Positions 11,201 to 22,551 are shown, counted from the first letter of the stretch. The stretch: 64,000 bases of DNA from Spinacia oleracea (GCF_020520425.1 NC_079490.1:49826517-49890516), one strand, 5' to 3'. The notes: generated by a model from the sequence alone, not told the origin. Made by a program: numbers and translations.

Positions 11201-12757
11201 CAAAGCATGGACAATTTGAATCGTTGGTTTTCTTACTAGCTTATGGAATGAAACTCTATCTCCATCTGGCGTTATAAGGGTCACACTTTGCCTCGAACAA
11301 TTAAGGTTAGCTTCATACTTAGTCAACCAATTCATTCCCAAGATTACATCAAATTCAGATAGATCAAAAGCTATTAAGTCTGCTCGAAACTCAACTTTCT
11401 TTATTATAATAGGGCAATCCTTATACATGGTTCTACATTTCACAATTTCTCCACTAGGAAGGGAAACACTCATAGCATGAAAGTCACAACATGGTTTCAA
11501 ATTTAAATACTTTGCAAACAATGGAGAAATAAAGGAATGTGAAGCTCCAGAATCAAAAAGAACATGGGCTGCTAAAGAATGGATAGAGAAAGTACCGGTG
11601 ATAACATTATCATTCTCATCTGCCTCATCCTGTCTCATCACAAAAACTCTTCCAGCTGGCGGTGGTCGGGGTGGGTTGCGGTTTGAACCTCCTGTGTTGT
11701 TGTTGTTCCGACCACGATCGTTGTTAGTTGGAACTGGTCCAGCTCTCGTGGTTGGGGTTACCTGCTTCGGACAATCTCTGATGTAATGATCATGGCTCCC
11801 ACATCGAAAACAAGTGTTTGATCCTACACGGCATTCACTCTCGATGTGGCCTCTTCTCCCACATTTGGCACATTCTTGCGCCCTATTATTCTGGTTTCCA
11901 CGATAACCTTGTCCTTTGTTTCCAACATCGTTCCTCCTTTGGTTTCCCTGATAGCCTTGGTTAGGCTTCTTTGCTCCTCCTTGACTCTGGTTTTCATTTC
12001 TCCTTTTATACCCAACATTCTTTGCTTCTCGAAGCAGTACCACTCTCTCTACATTAGCTGCGATATCAACCATATCCTGGTATGAAGTAAACCTCTGAGT
12101 GGACAACCTATCCTGGTACTTAAGGTGCAGACCTCGCTCAAAACGGTTCATCCTGGACTGCTCTGTCGACACCAGGTCTGGTGCAAACCTTGACAACTCC
12201 ATGAACTTATTTGCGTATTCCAACACGCTCATTGTTCCTTGTTGCAAGTGTAGAAATTCATCTTCTTTTTGTTTCCTCAGGGATGGTGGATAAAACTTGT
12301 CTCTCATTAACTTTTGTAGCTCGTTCCAACCAAATCTAGGCCCATTCTTTCGTTCCTTGTTAACTTTCCACCATAATCCTGCTTGACCCGTCAAGTAGAA
12401 CACTGCGAAATCAACTCTCCATTTCTCAGGGCATTGCAGGGTTTCAAACAACTGATCAATGCGACTTATCCAATCCTCGAACTCAACTGGATCAGGCTTG
12501 CCATCATAGGATGGTGGGTTAAGCGACGAAAAGTTTTTGAACATCGTTGCGCTCTCATTCCCACTAACATCTTTCTTCTTCCGAGAATCATGGACTAATT
12601 CGGCCAACATTGCACTCACATTTTCCAATCGTTCCATCCTTTCCTCATGGCCATTAACATGGACATACTCCTCGTGAGTAATGTCGTTATCATCGTGAAC
12701 ATGATGCTCGTTGCGAGCTCCGTTGGTAACATCGTTGATAGCATCAATGGTCGACAT
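8232..12757 (-). pseudogene. Tekay gag-pol polyprotein gene, two lesions
   Basis: Start chosen at ATG 12757, second Met of an open frame from 12769. Domains counted from 12769: gag capsid-like region (about residues 95-215); two CCHC zinc knuckles ([28 protein letters not shown], about 300-335); aspartic protease with DSGAS (D406); reverse transcriptase with FIDD (about 740-743); RNase H (YSDAS near 889); integrase HHCC then D,D,E core ([23 protein letters not shown]); C-terminal chromodomain-like VLWANH...EATWE...YPQLF. Lesion 1: an in-frame TAG at 9281-9283 just before the integrase core, where a Trp codon is usual. Lesion 2: a 1-base deletion-type frameshift near 8905 in the integrase. The rest is open to the stop at 8232. 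Confidence 0.93.
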
Positions 12758-12970
12758 TCTGCATAACATATCTTATCAGATTGAAGCGAAATAATAATAT
12801 AAAATAAACCCTTTGATCCCGTTCCTACACTCACACTCATATTCATTTTAACTTAGCAAGATTTTAGAACATTCTTTTTAACTCATTCCTTAAAATTCTT
12901 CACTTAAAGCCTAATGAATTCTATTCGTGCCAAAACCCGTAAGATTTAGCACTTATGGTCCAGAACCTTT
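12758..12970 (-). other. Tekay 5' leader between primer-binding site and gag
   Basis: About 210 bases, AT-rich, no ORF; untranslated leader of the element. Confidence 0.6.
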
Positions 12971-12983
12971 GCTCTTGATACCA
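12971..12983 (-). promoter_or_regulatory. Primer-binding site, tRNA-Met type
   Basis: The minus strand reads TGGTATCAAGAGC, three bases from the end of the 5' LTR. It differs from the usual initiator-Met sequence by one extra A. Confidence 0.75.
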
Positions 12984-12986
12984 AAC

Positions 12987-15347
12987 TGTAACGCCCCGAC
13001 CTCTAATTCAATAATTAAAGCATAATTAGCAGCGGAATTAACCTAATTGGTCGGGACATTACCTGCCGTAACTTCCTTTTTGGAAATTACAAGGCAAACA
13101 TCAATCATAAGCCATTAAATACTCCAAAATATATATAATAATCCTTTATATTATCAAAATAAAAGTACATAACTTACTAAAAGTCTTTAATTAAAATTAT
13201 TAAAACTTTAAGCATAAACTAGGTGAATATTATTAACGTGAAATTCCTCGCCACTACTCGTGTCCATCGTCCCCATCAGTACCTAAAACAGAAAACGAAA
13301 CGGTGAGCCGAAGACTCAGTAACAACTACCCTAGCAACGTAAATTCATTTCAACTCATTTTATTTAATAACACAGGGAGAATAGAAATAAGTAAAACATT
13401 TAATAAAACATCATATTTAATTCATTTATAAACTTTGCAATTTAACATGCTAGATGTCGGCAAGTACGAACCGTGAAGGAATTCTCCACTGGGCCTGGGC
13501 CCTGAGCCTGGGCTCATCATCGTAACATGGGCCTGGGCCCTGAGCCTGGGCTCATAAACCATGGGAGCCTTGGCTCGTGATCCATGGGTGGACAGGTGTC
13601 CGTGGTGCATGCATGACCGGTAGATAGGAAGATGGTAGTTTATATACCGCCAGACAAACCAGGTCTTTCACTTTCATTTTATCATGTTTTAGGTAATTTT
13701 ACCAAGCCTTGGCTTGTATTTCAATTCGAAATAACATAACTCATTTAGCTCATAAAACATCATTTTGATCCTGGGATCAACATATCATTTCTTTCAAAGC
13801 ATTGCATAAACATAATTTTATGAGAAAACTCAATCAATTCATATTATAATAAACAATTCAAACAAATCATATTTCATCCCACAATCCATAAAACACATCA
13901 AAACATTTAATTCATAAATTCAATCATAACGTCATAATTTCATAAATCATATTTATAAGGGGATTGCGGGTACTAGCAATAGCCGTTACCTCACTTCCGC
14001 GATTTGCTAAGGGTTTTCGTTGGTTCGTTCGTCCTGAGCTCCGAGTCCAGTTTCTTTCAAAATAGGAATTTACTGAATTAGTACTAGATCGATGAATAAT
14101 TATAAAATTAATATTTTATAAATCATAAATTTTATAACGAATTTTAATAAAATATAGTTTCGAAATTATAATTAATCGAATTTTTACTTAAAATACATAT
14201 ATATTTTATAATTGATTTTCATGTAAATAATATTAAAATTCCGTTTTTGTTAATTCAGGCTAAGTAATTTATTTTAGTAAAATCGATATTTGATAATTAA
14301 ACCTGGAAATAAAATCAATTTATTAGTAAATAATTATATCATAAAAACTATTAAAACATAAATATTGCTAAATTTAAAATCTGAAAATTCAGATTGGTCT
14401 TACCAAAGGCCCAAATGGTTAATTGGCCCAATTAAATAAGGGGTTTGAGGAGAATAAAACAAGGCCAAAGAATCTGATTTTATTTTGTTTGGGGTTTTTG
14501 GGTTGAGGCACGAGAGAAACAGGGGAAGGGGGGGAGGCGAGAGAAACAGGGGAAGAGGGGAGGGGATGCACGACACAGGGAAGGGGAGGGAGGTGGCTGG
14601 CTGGGCGACGCGGTCTGACGCGACGGTGATGGTGGGCGGTGGTTCGCGGCGGAGCAGGTAAGGGGATGGGGGTGGTGATTTGCGAACAGGGGAGAAAGGA
14701 GCAGGAACAGGGGAGGGGCAGGGCGTCGCGAAGGGAGGAGAGAGAGCAGGGGGAGGTACGGTGGGTGTGCGGTGGTGCTGGAGGGAGACGGTGGTCAAGG
14801 TGGTGGTTGGACGGAGGTGGCAGTAGTGGTGGCTGGTGGTTGCAGTGGTGTTTGCGGTGGTGGTTCGAATTAAGGAAGAACAAGGGGATGGTTTTTTTCT
14901 CAGTTTGTGAATTGATTTTTGGTAATGAAATTGATCAGAAATTGAAAGAAATTTGTAAGTTTTGTGAAGGATTCTAGAAGAGGAAGGCCTTGGGGCTCAA
15001 GAAAATGTATGGGGACTGATTTGAGGGAAGGTGGGATATGCGTGGAGAGCAAGCAGGCATTTTTCCCTTTTTTTTTTTCTTTTTTTTTTTTAATTTAATA
15101 AATTCACCATATTTGGCAAAAATCCAGAATTTGTAATAAAATGTTTAATTAAAATAATTCCTTAAAAATAAATAAATTATCGTTAACGAAATTAAATAAT
15201 TTCGGTTTATAAATTTATCGTTTAAAATAATTCGTAAAAACGATTAAAATAACGAAATTCGATTATTCGTAATTTAATTAAAACGAAATTAAGTTAATAA
15301 ATATTTTTAATTTTAACAAATCGAGTTTAAAATTTCGGGTTATTACA
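12987..15347 (-). repeat. Tekay 5' LTR (element sense)
   Basis: 2,361 bp, TGTAACGCCCC to TTATTACA, about 99.5% identical by eye to the copy at 5709. It has an extra 8 bases near 14943 (attgaaag context) and an interrupted poly-T. It carries a TATA box on the minus strand at about 13639-13647. Confidence 0.92.
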
Positions 15348-15352
15348 GACTA

Positions 15353-15402
15353 ATTCAAGCCTAGTAACACTCATAAGGCTTAAAGAGCCTCATGGGCCAA
15401 AT
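15353..15402 (+). repeat. ~450-bp tandem unit 2, right part
   Basis: Continues unit 2 after the Tekay element and its duplication, with the cactcataaggcttaaagag block present in units 1 and 3. Confidence 0.65.
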
Positions 15403-15860
15403 GTTTTCTTGTCCTACTTATTGCCCGAGATCTGTGCTTAAATTTTGTTGAAAATATCATTTTTGTATTTTTATAGTTTTGTTGATCGATAACAACCGAG
15501 CATAATAAAAAAAAAACAAGTTGAATACTCAGTTTTCAATTATCTAAGGGATCGTTCTGCACCATTCTAATTTTTAGTTTTGAGTTTTTAAAATACAAAA
15601 ACTGGTTTTAGTTTTGATTTTATATATATTTTAAAACGATAGTAAAACGAAATTACTGTACTCAGGGAGAAAAAAGGAAGAAAAAAAGAAGAAACAATCA
15701 ATATTCCAATAGTACTGACTACTAATTACATCTAGAATATTACAAATTTATGTCTGTTTGGGTGCCAAAATAGCATACCATTTTAGCCAAAAGCCAATGA
15801 GTCTCATTCAAGTCTAATATCACTCATAAGGTTTAAAGAGACTCGCAGATCCAACATAAC
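15403..15860 (+). repeat. ~450-bp tandem unit 3
   Basis: Same block order as units 1 and 2, about 458 bp, more diverged at its right end (cactcataaggtttaaagag). It runs directly into the TATA-bearing segment. Confidence 0.65.
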
Positions 15861-16060
15861 TACTATATATACCCCTCATTGGGCAAGGTAAAAAAGAGGT
15901 CATTCTCTAACCTTAGAGAACCCATCCTACTTTCCCCCTCTCCCCAAAAAATCCTCTCAATTATACATCAATTGTACTGACTTAAGCGTCGGAGACTCCG
16001 TCTCGGGGAACCTAGAGGGTCCGGAATTTATCTTGCAGGCACTTTACGCAGCCGAAACTC
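15861..16060 (+). repeat. LTR promoter/leader-like segment (Tat/Ogre-like)
   Basis: TATATATACCCC (about 15864-15875) is followed by a CT-rich leader and 'cttaagcgtcggag ... cttgcaggcac', a motif I associate with the transcribed part of Tat/Ogre-like LTRs. It is preceded by the tandem units as expected for U3 subrepeats. The end of the LTR is not resolved. Confidence 0.45.
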
Positions 16061-17035
16061 AAGACACCAAGGACGCTCATGTCATCATCATGACATCTTT
16101 TCACACCCAAAACAATGTCCACTTCCTGTCGCCATCAATGACAAATATCAAAGTTTTTTTTTCGGAATCAATGTAGAGGCTTTTTTAAATTGCGGACATC
16201 ATTTTGGAAGCTCGAGTCTCATTATTGTCAATTTCTATCTGCCCCATTTTAACTCGTCAACCCTAAAGTTAAGAAAAGGGAAAAATTATAGAAATGGAAA
16301 GAAAAGAAGAATCTGGTAGTGTATTGGGCTTATTTTCTCATATTGTTGTATTTTAGACTTTGCATATAACTTTTACACATTTGACAAAATCCGTTTAAAA
16401 ATCGCAAAAAGTCCAACTTGGTCCGGTTTATTGAAGAGCGTGACAACTAGAATCGTATTGTTTTTTTACAATCCAACTCCCAAGGGGAGCTAATTTCAAG
16501 GTTCATACAAATGACGTTAACCGGTTTTGAACATTGAAAACTGAAGTTTAATGAAAGGAGTGCGTAAGAGCCATACGGCTTAGAACGTTGAATTTCGATG
16601 GAGTCGCCACCAATTTTTTAAGTGTCAGTTTCGGAAGACCATGACTCGGATAAGGCAATTGAACTCGAAAACCGAATAGAGATTCAGATCCGAGAATGAG
16701 ACACTTATTTCAAAAGACTTGCAAACTTGGTTTATACAAGATAAGTATTTATTTTCGTTAGTAGCGGTACCAGTTAGGGTTTAGTGGCTTACTGGTAAAA
16801 AAAAAAAATGAAGGTTATATATAATTTCACGCACAGACAATTATAACATAGCAAAGTTGGCTTAGTGCATTAGTAGAAAAACGTTAACTTGCCGCACCCC
16901 ATTTTCTACATATTTTTCCATAATGCGGAAAATTACTACGCTTCGGGAAATCAGAGAAAACATTTGCAGCATTATTACTTTATTAGCCAAAGCATCCGGT
17001 AAATGATATCGTTATTTCATTTCCCAATTAAAGGT
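16061..17035. other. Degraded repeat DNA, no gene recognised
   Basis: No coding signal. At about 16597-16614 the minus strand reads TTGGTGGCGACTCCATC, resembling the primer-binding region of Tat-type elements, but no adjoining LTR end was resolved. Confidence 0.35.
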
Positions 17036-17227
17036 TGTTAAGATCTGACCCATGAAAAAACACGTGTGAGAATCCCACATTGATAAAAGAGGAGAGATTA
17101 AATCACTTAATAAGGCTAAGGGGCTACTCCCCTTATTGCCATATGGTTTTAGGGTGGAACCTCCTTCGGACTTGTTAAGTGGACTCTCTCTCTTAATGAC
17201 GGGTGCGGCCCAGACCCGTATTTAACA
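17036..17227 (+). repeat. TRIM left LTR
   Basis: 192 bp, TGTTAAGATC to ATTTAACA. Shares the blocks attgataaaagagga, cacttaataaggc, ttattgccat, and cccagacccgta with 17975-18155. Confidence 0.7.
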
Positions 17228-17240
17228 TGGTATCAGAGCC
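17228..17240 (+). promoter_or_regulatory. TRIM primer-binding site (initiator tRNA-Met)
   Basis: TGGTATCAGAGCC, the classic plant Met-tRNA complement, abuts the CA end of the left LTR. Confidence 0.8.
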
Positions 17241-17255
17241 AGACCCACAGCTGGG

Positions 17256-17939
17256 CTGGGAAGCACGGACACGCCATTGGGCTGCCGTGTCCCGTGTCCG
17301 ACACGTGTTGGACACCGACACGCCTTGGACACGCGGAAATATGTGTCTGACACGCGAAATCACGTGTCCGGTTTTTTTAAAAAAAATTAGGACACGAGAC
17401 ACACGACCGGATACACGATGGACACGTCTTGAACACATATTTCAATATTAGTTAATTTTTCAGATTGTTATATCTTTTTTACAATTCCTTCGAAGGTCTC
17501 ATGAGCAATCAACAACCTTCATAAACATAGACCAGATTCACAAGCCCCCGTGACATTAATTACGGTCTCCTTTGTGGTTTACTCCATCCATCATGTGAAT
17601 CTAATCTTATGTTTATGAAGGTTTGGTGTTCATTCACAACAATCGCCGTCTACTTTCCGGGAGGAGTGAAAGTTATTACAAGGGAAGAACAAAAATGAGG
17701 AATGTGAGAGGAGATGATTACCTGTCATTTTATGTAGTATATTTCTATTTTCTTATTTGAATGTCGTTGACAAATTTAATTACTTTTTGCATATTATTTT
17801 ATTAATGATTTTAATTTTCTTTGATATATTATATTATTTTAATTTTATTATTTCCTGTGTCCGTCATTTTTAAGATGGCGTATCCCCGTACCCGTATTGT
17901 GTCCGTATCTGTGTCCGTATCCGTTTTGGTGTAACCTAG
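17256..17939. mobile_element. hAT-like MITE rich in GACACG/CCGTGTCC motifs
   Basis: 684 bp between perfect 8-bp duplications CAGCTGGG (17248-17255 and 17940-17947), the hAT signature. Imperfect inverted ends CTGGGAAGCACGGACAC and CTAGGTTACACC (complement of the right end). The subterminal 170 bp on the left is a degenerate array of GACACG and its complement; the right end has 'gtgtccgtatc' repeats. No transposase. Confidence 0.75.
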
Positions 17940-17974
17940 CAGCTGGGACTTTGAACCGTCTACTCTGGGCCAAA

Positions 17975-18155
17975 TATTGATAAAAGAGGATAGATTAAAT
18001 CACTTAATAAGGCCAAAGGGCTACTCCCTTTATTGCCATGTGATTTTAAGGTGGAACCCTTTATTGCCATGTGGTTTTAAGGTGGACCTCCTTTAAACTT
18101 GTTAAGTTGACACTCTTTCTCTTAACGACTGTGCGACCCAGACCCGTAGTTAACA
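17975..18155 (+). repeat. TRIM right LTR, 5'-truncated, with internal duplication
   Basis: Matches the left LTR from attgataaaagagg onward and ends TTAACA. A ~32-bp block around ctttattgccatgtg is tandemly duplicated (about 18028-18090). Confidence 0.65.
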
Positions 18156-19051
18156 AAAGTACGAATACTTTGCCACAAAAAATCAAAACCCTTAATTTGT
18201 GTAAACTTTTCTCGCTCCTCTCGAAAACTTCATCCATGGATACTCTTCTCCTCGTTGGAAGCAATGGCTATGGAAGTGGAAACTCGCGATAAAGACGGGA
18301 GAACAGAGATTCCAAAGCTAAGATACCAAGAAGTTCCACTTCGTTAAGTTTCTTCGCAGGGGAGATCAATGTGATTTTGCTAATTTCATGGTTTTCTCCG
18401 CCGGTATATCTTTCTAGCATGTTCAAAATACCGCCTCAAGTTGTAGTTTATAAGGCAGGTAATCCTTTTAACTCTAAATTTTTGGTTTAATTTTGAAATT
18501 CCAGCCAGTTCTCCAAAACGTAAGTCAGATTTAAAACCAAAAATTCATTTGATTTCTCTACTCTCAAATACCAGTTATGGTGATGGTTTCCATAGATAAT
18601 TTCAGAAACCTCTATACACTTAATTAGTAAGTTGTCTTGCAGGGAGCTGGCGACGATGGGTAACATGCCAAAACAATAGTAGCACCGTCACTGACACAAA
18701 GGTAGTTTCATCGGCATTGGCTCGATGATGGCCCCACCATTTGGCTACGTTTCCAAAAGGATCAACGTTAGTAACTCAGATTTATACCTTATTTATTTTT
18801 ATTTAAATCATGTTTTTGTTACATTGCAATTTCGTTAATTCTCAACTATATTTCATTTATTTTCTTTCTTTCTTTGTTTATGTAAATGTGATGGAAAATT
18901 GGTATACGACATTTCAAATTCTTTCAAGTAGTTCAATTATGTGCAAAAAGAAAAAACTAGTTGAATTGGTAAATTCCTTTTCATACTTTAAAGTACTAAT
19001 CTGCAGATTGACATAATTAGTAATTTATTAGGCATGTGTGTTATTGAAGGA
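18156..19051. other. Unassigned DNA with possible exon relics
   Basis: Two short stretches look exon-like on the plus strand. About 18418-18462 ends at a GT splice-donor-like site (aaggcag|gtaatcc). About 18644-18730 begins after a pyrimidine-poor 'cttgcag|gg' acceptor, and the frame would continue across the junction. A stop follows. I do not recognise the protein. Could be chance. Confidence 0.25.
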
Positions 19052-19283
19052 ATGTAGTTTTAAGTTGTGCTTAGTTGGATGCTAAATATGTTTAATACCT
19101 TTGAGTTTGGTCATAGCATTGATCCTTATAAGTCACGTTTTAAAGGTTTTGTTTTGCTCACACTCTGTTATATTATTGGAGTCCAGGTTCAAGTTCTTCT
19201 TAGCTATAAATTTATTTCATTTATTTTTCTTCATGAATTATGCTAAAGATCTATCGACCCATCTTTAATCTAAAAGTCAGAAT
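19052..19283 (+). repeat. Host-flank direct repeat, left copy (partner 23078-23305)
   Basis: About 230 bp beginning atgtagttttaag and ending aaaagtcagaat, near-identical to 23078-23305 in the same orientation. It immediately precedes the copia LTR start. Confidence 0.85.
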
Positions 19284-19860
19284 TGTTGGAAGTCCTAGTA
19301 AAAGTGCAAAAGAAAAAGAGTGGGAAAAGTGAGAATGCGAAAAGTTCCACATTAGATAAACACCAACTTCATTTATTGTTTATATTTGAGGACTTGAGTG
19401 AAACACTTGTTTAAGAAAGCATGAGAGTCGCATGGGTGGACACACAACACACATACGAGTGCGCCGACCGGGTCGGGCTCGGGCCGTGGGCCTTGGTACT
19501 TGGTACTTGACGAATGCGGTTCGCGGACGTGGGGTGAGTTTTATGGGCTGGGTTATTCTTTTTGGTCAGAAGTGGTATTAATTCTAACGGTTAGAAGAAT
19601 TAATCAATCCACTAAATGCTGTAAGTGCCCAAATAATCAAACCACTAAATGTTGTAACTGTCCACTACTTCCATTACTAGCTGTTTATGACTGTTACCGT
19701 CTTCTCAATAAATACTTACTCTTCCGTTTTTCATACAAAACACATTACAGAAACTGTTCTCTACATTCTCTCTCAAACATCTTCTTTTCTGGGCAAGTAT
19801 TCTGGTCTCCAATCGAGGCTTGTGAGTGTACACAAACCTTGGTGTCGTGTTAACCATATA
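19284..19860 (+). repeat. Copia-D left LTR/leader
   Basis: Begins TGTTGGAAGTCC right after the host-flank repeat, with a TATA-like 'caataaatac' near 19706. The 3' end of the LTR is not resolved because I find no primer-binding site before the gag leader. Mirrored at 22723-23077. Confidence 0.5.
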
Positions 19861-19868
19861 GGGCAACC

Positions 19869-21183
19869 CATGGAAACAAAACTCGCCCGTTCCGTTATAG
19901 AACGCCCGAGTTGTAACGGATTTCAGACCCACCGTTCCGAGAAACCCCGTTCTATAACGGTTTAATAGAATTCACACAAAACTCGGCGCATTTCCGTTAC
20001 ATAACGGTGGAACGCCGTTATGAACCTTTTTTTAGCGTTATGAATCGTTCTTCGGCGTTAGTTTTCAGATGAACAATTCTGATTATGGGAGAATAACATA
20101 CCTGAATTTTTAGTGAGTTTATGTAGTTAATGCCGTGATCTTCGATGTTGTAGATGGTTTTTATAATCTCTCATATGTAGATTAATGAAGGAAAGATCTG
20201 AAATTTTGAAAGAAAGGAGGAAGATGAAGGTGAAAATTAAAGAAGATGATACTGTAGGACTGTAGGAGTAGTTACAAGTAGCACCGATTACCAAGAGTCT
20301 TTGACTCTTTGTCTTCATTGGGAAGGAAATACAGCTGTCTCTCACTCTCCCATCATTTATTATTTTTTATTTTATTTTTGACAATTAATTTTTACTTCTT
20401 TTAACAAAGGAATCTTCCAACTGTGCAACTGATTTTTATCCATGTACTACGTACATTTTATTTTTACTTATTTGTAACTTTTTTTTGACATACTTTATTT
20501 TACTTATACTACCTCCGTTCCTAAATGATCTTTACGGTTACTATTTGCACGGTAATTAAGGAATTTTGGTGAACATGTGATGATGGGGTAACAAATGGAA
20601 AATGAGTGGCTATAAATTGTCCAACAATGTGAGTGGGTGGAAACTAATATTAAAGTATTGTGAGTGGGTAAGTTATGGTGGGCCAAATAAGAGTAAAAAT
20701 GGAATAAAGTAGAAGTGTAAAGAACTTTCAGGAACGGACTAAAACGGAAAGCGTAAAGAACTTTTAGGAACGGAGGTAGTACTTACTGTTTTAGCTATTG
20801 TTATTTTATGTAATTAGTGGTGTAAGATGAATTAGTTCAAAGGATTCAGTCTTATTTGTCTTAGTTAATTAATTCTATGTATTAGTTAGTTGAATTAAAT
20901 GTTCTATACTCATAGTCAAATAAATTTATTGACAATTTCATTAATAAAAAAATTAAAAAAAATTACATTTTAAATATAAAATGTCCTATATAGAGAATTT
21001 ATAATAGTTAAGACATTAGTATGATATAAATATAAAAAATATGAGCTCAGAAGCTCAAAAAATGAGTTGTGTGATTTTTAAAAAAAAATTCACACCGCGA
21101 AGTCCGCGATCCGTTCTATTTAACCGTTATGAGCGTTTTTCGCGACATCGCGACCGTTACCGCGAACGCGTTTTTTTTCCATG
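19869..21183. mobile_element. hAT-like non-autonomous element in copia-D left arm
   Basis: 1,315 bp flanked by 8-bp duplications GGGCAACC (19861-19868, 21184-21191). Termini CATGGAAAC / complement CATGGAAAA. The corresponding site in the inverted right arm is uninterrupted, which proves insertion and fixes both ends. The left subterminal 170 bp is packed with 'taacgg' and 'ccgtta' motifs, the right one with 'cgcga' motifs. No transposase ORF. Confidence 0.8.
20509..20779. mobile_element. Stowaway MITE nested in the hAT-like element
   Basis: Flanked by TA on both sides. Inverted ends CTACCTCCGTTCCTAAA and complement of ttttaggaacggaggtag match closely. The right end has a second nearby copy of the end motif (ggaacggac). 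271 bp, non-coding. Confidence 0.85.
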
Positions 21184-21339
21184 GGGCAACCGCAAGTGTT
21201 CTACTGCATCAGAGGTAGCTCAAAATTTCGTTTAAAGCATGGTTCGGCCACGGCGCAACAAATGGTTCAGTTCGTATTTACGTAATATCCAGATATGTCA
21301 TTCTAATTTTATATCTAACAATCTAAAAGAAAATTCGTT

Positions 21340-21889
21340 ATGGCTATGAATTCGAAATTCCTGATACCTGATATGTCTAAGTTAGAACCTCTTGATGGAA
21401 AAAATTATAAACGTTGGGTTAATAGGATGCAGTTTTATTTAGAACAAAAATCGATGTTAGGAATGTTAATTTTGATGTTGTGAAACCTGATGATGTGAAT
21501 TGCATTATTTTAAGTTGAAGTTTGCTAAGGATGCTAGAACTTGTAAGGGAATGTTGTTGCATCATATGTTGAATGCATTGCTTGATTTTTATATGGGGCA
21601 TAATCATGCTAGGGATATTTGGGATGCTTTAGATAAGAAGTATGGAACTGATGATGTTGATACTAAACGTTACTGTGTTAGTAAGTGGTTAGGCTTTCAA
21701 GTTGAGGATGATAAACCCATTATAGATTAGATTCATGCTTATGAGAATGTGTGCATTGCTATGGCTGCTTAGGGTCTGTGTATTTGTGATATCACTCTTG
21801 CTATTGTTTTAATTGAGAAACTTTCACCCTCATGGAAGGACTTTAGAAATCAGTTAATGCATAAGAAGACAGACCTTACCTTAGAGGAA
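21340..21889 (+). pseudogene. Copia-D gag fragment, left arm
   Basis: From ATG 21340 the frame encodes a copia gag N-terminus (MAMNSKFLIP... LEPLDGKNYK) and then a UBN2/gag-type body (KKYGTDD, SKWLGFQVEDDKP). It has an indel around 21450, and an in-frame TAG at 21728-21730 identical in position to that of the right arm. It ends abruptly at the inversion junction 21889. Confidence 0.8.
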
Positions 21890-21892
21890 CTG

Positions 21893-22551
21893 AAATTGCC
21901 CTTAGGTTCAACAAGATTAGATTCGGCAGAACAAGAAAACAAAGATTGACCTTTATCCTTAATACGATTCTTCTCCTCAAGTTTCAGGTGACCTACGAAT
22001 TCCTCTAAGGTAAGGTCTGTCTTCTTATGCATTAACTGATTTCTAAAGTCCTTCCATGAGGGTGGAAGTTTCTCAATTAAAACCATAACAAGAGTAATAT
22101 CACAAATACATAGACGCTCAACAGCCATAGCAATGCACACATTCTCATAAGCATGAATCTAATCTATAATGGGTTTATCATCCTCAACTTGAAAGCCTAA
22201 CCACTTACTAACATAGTAACGTTTAGTATCAGCATCATCAGTTCCATACTTCTTATCTAAAGCATCCCAAATATCCTTAGCATGATTATATCCCATATAA
22301 ATATCAAGTAATGCATTCGACATATGATGCAACAACATTTCCTTACAAGTTCTATCATCCTTAGCAAACTTCAACTCAAAATAATGCAATTCAGATTCAT
22401 CGTCAGGTTTCACAACATCAACAATAACATACGCAACATCGATTTGTTCTAAATAAAACCGCATCCTAACAGCCCTACATTTATAATTCTTTCCATCAAG
22501 AGGTTCTAACTTAGACATATCAGGTATCAGGAATTTCGAATTCATAGCCAT
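21893..22551 (-). pseudogene. Copia-D gag fragment, right arm
   Basis: Minus-strand copy starting at ATG 22551. The frame is open to TAG at 22159-22161 and open again beyond it through LPPSWKDFRNQL and EEKNRIKDKGQS to the junction. The nonsense codon falls where a Gln codon is usual and is shared with the left arm. The piece from 21999 to about 21893 has no counterpart on the left. Confidence 0.8.

Larger units (their letters stand above)
5709..15347 (-). mobile_element. Tekay-type (Del/chromovirus) Ty3/gypsy retrotransposon, nearly complete
   Basis: 9.6-kb element read on the minus strand. Long LTRs (5709-8056 and 12987-15347) begin TG and end CA and are flanked by the 5-bp duplication GACTA (5704-5708, 15348-15352). 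A Met-tRNA-type primer-binding site, gag-pol, and a polypurine tract are in the expected order. The LTRs differ at roughly ten sites plus an 8-bp indel and a poly-T length change, so insertion is recent relative to its neighbours. gag-pol carries one nonsense codon and one frameshift, so this copy is not autonomous as it stands. Lineage call rests on LTR length and the C-terminal chromodomain-like motif. Confidence 0.93.
17036..18155 (+). mobile_element. TRIM (terminal-repeat retrotransposon in miniature), interrupted
   Basis: Short LTR (17036-17227), primer-binding site (17228-17240), a few tens of bases of interior, then a second LTR copy lacking its first ~45 bases (about 17975-18155). There is no coding capacity. 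Flanks aaggt (17031-17035) and aaagt (18156-18160) match at 4 of 5 bases, a possible decayed target duplication. A hAT-like MITE (17256-17939) splits the interior. Confidence 0.7.

Noticed and set aside
17193..17451. ORFs on both strands over the GACACG array
   Set aside because: Generated by the short repeat in the hAT-like MITE.
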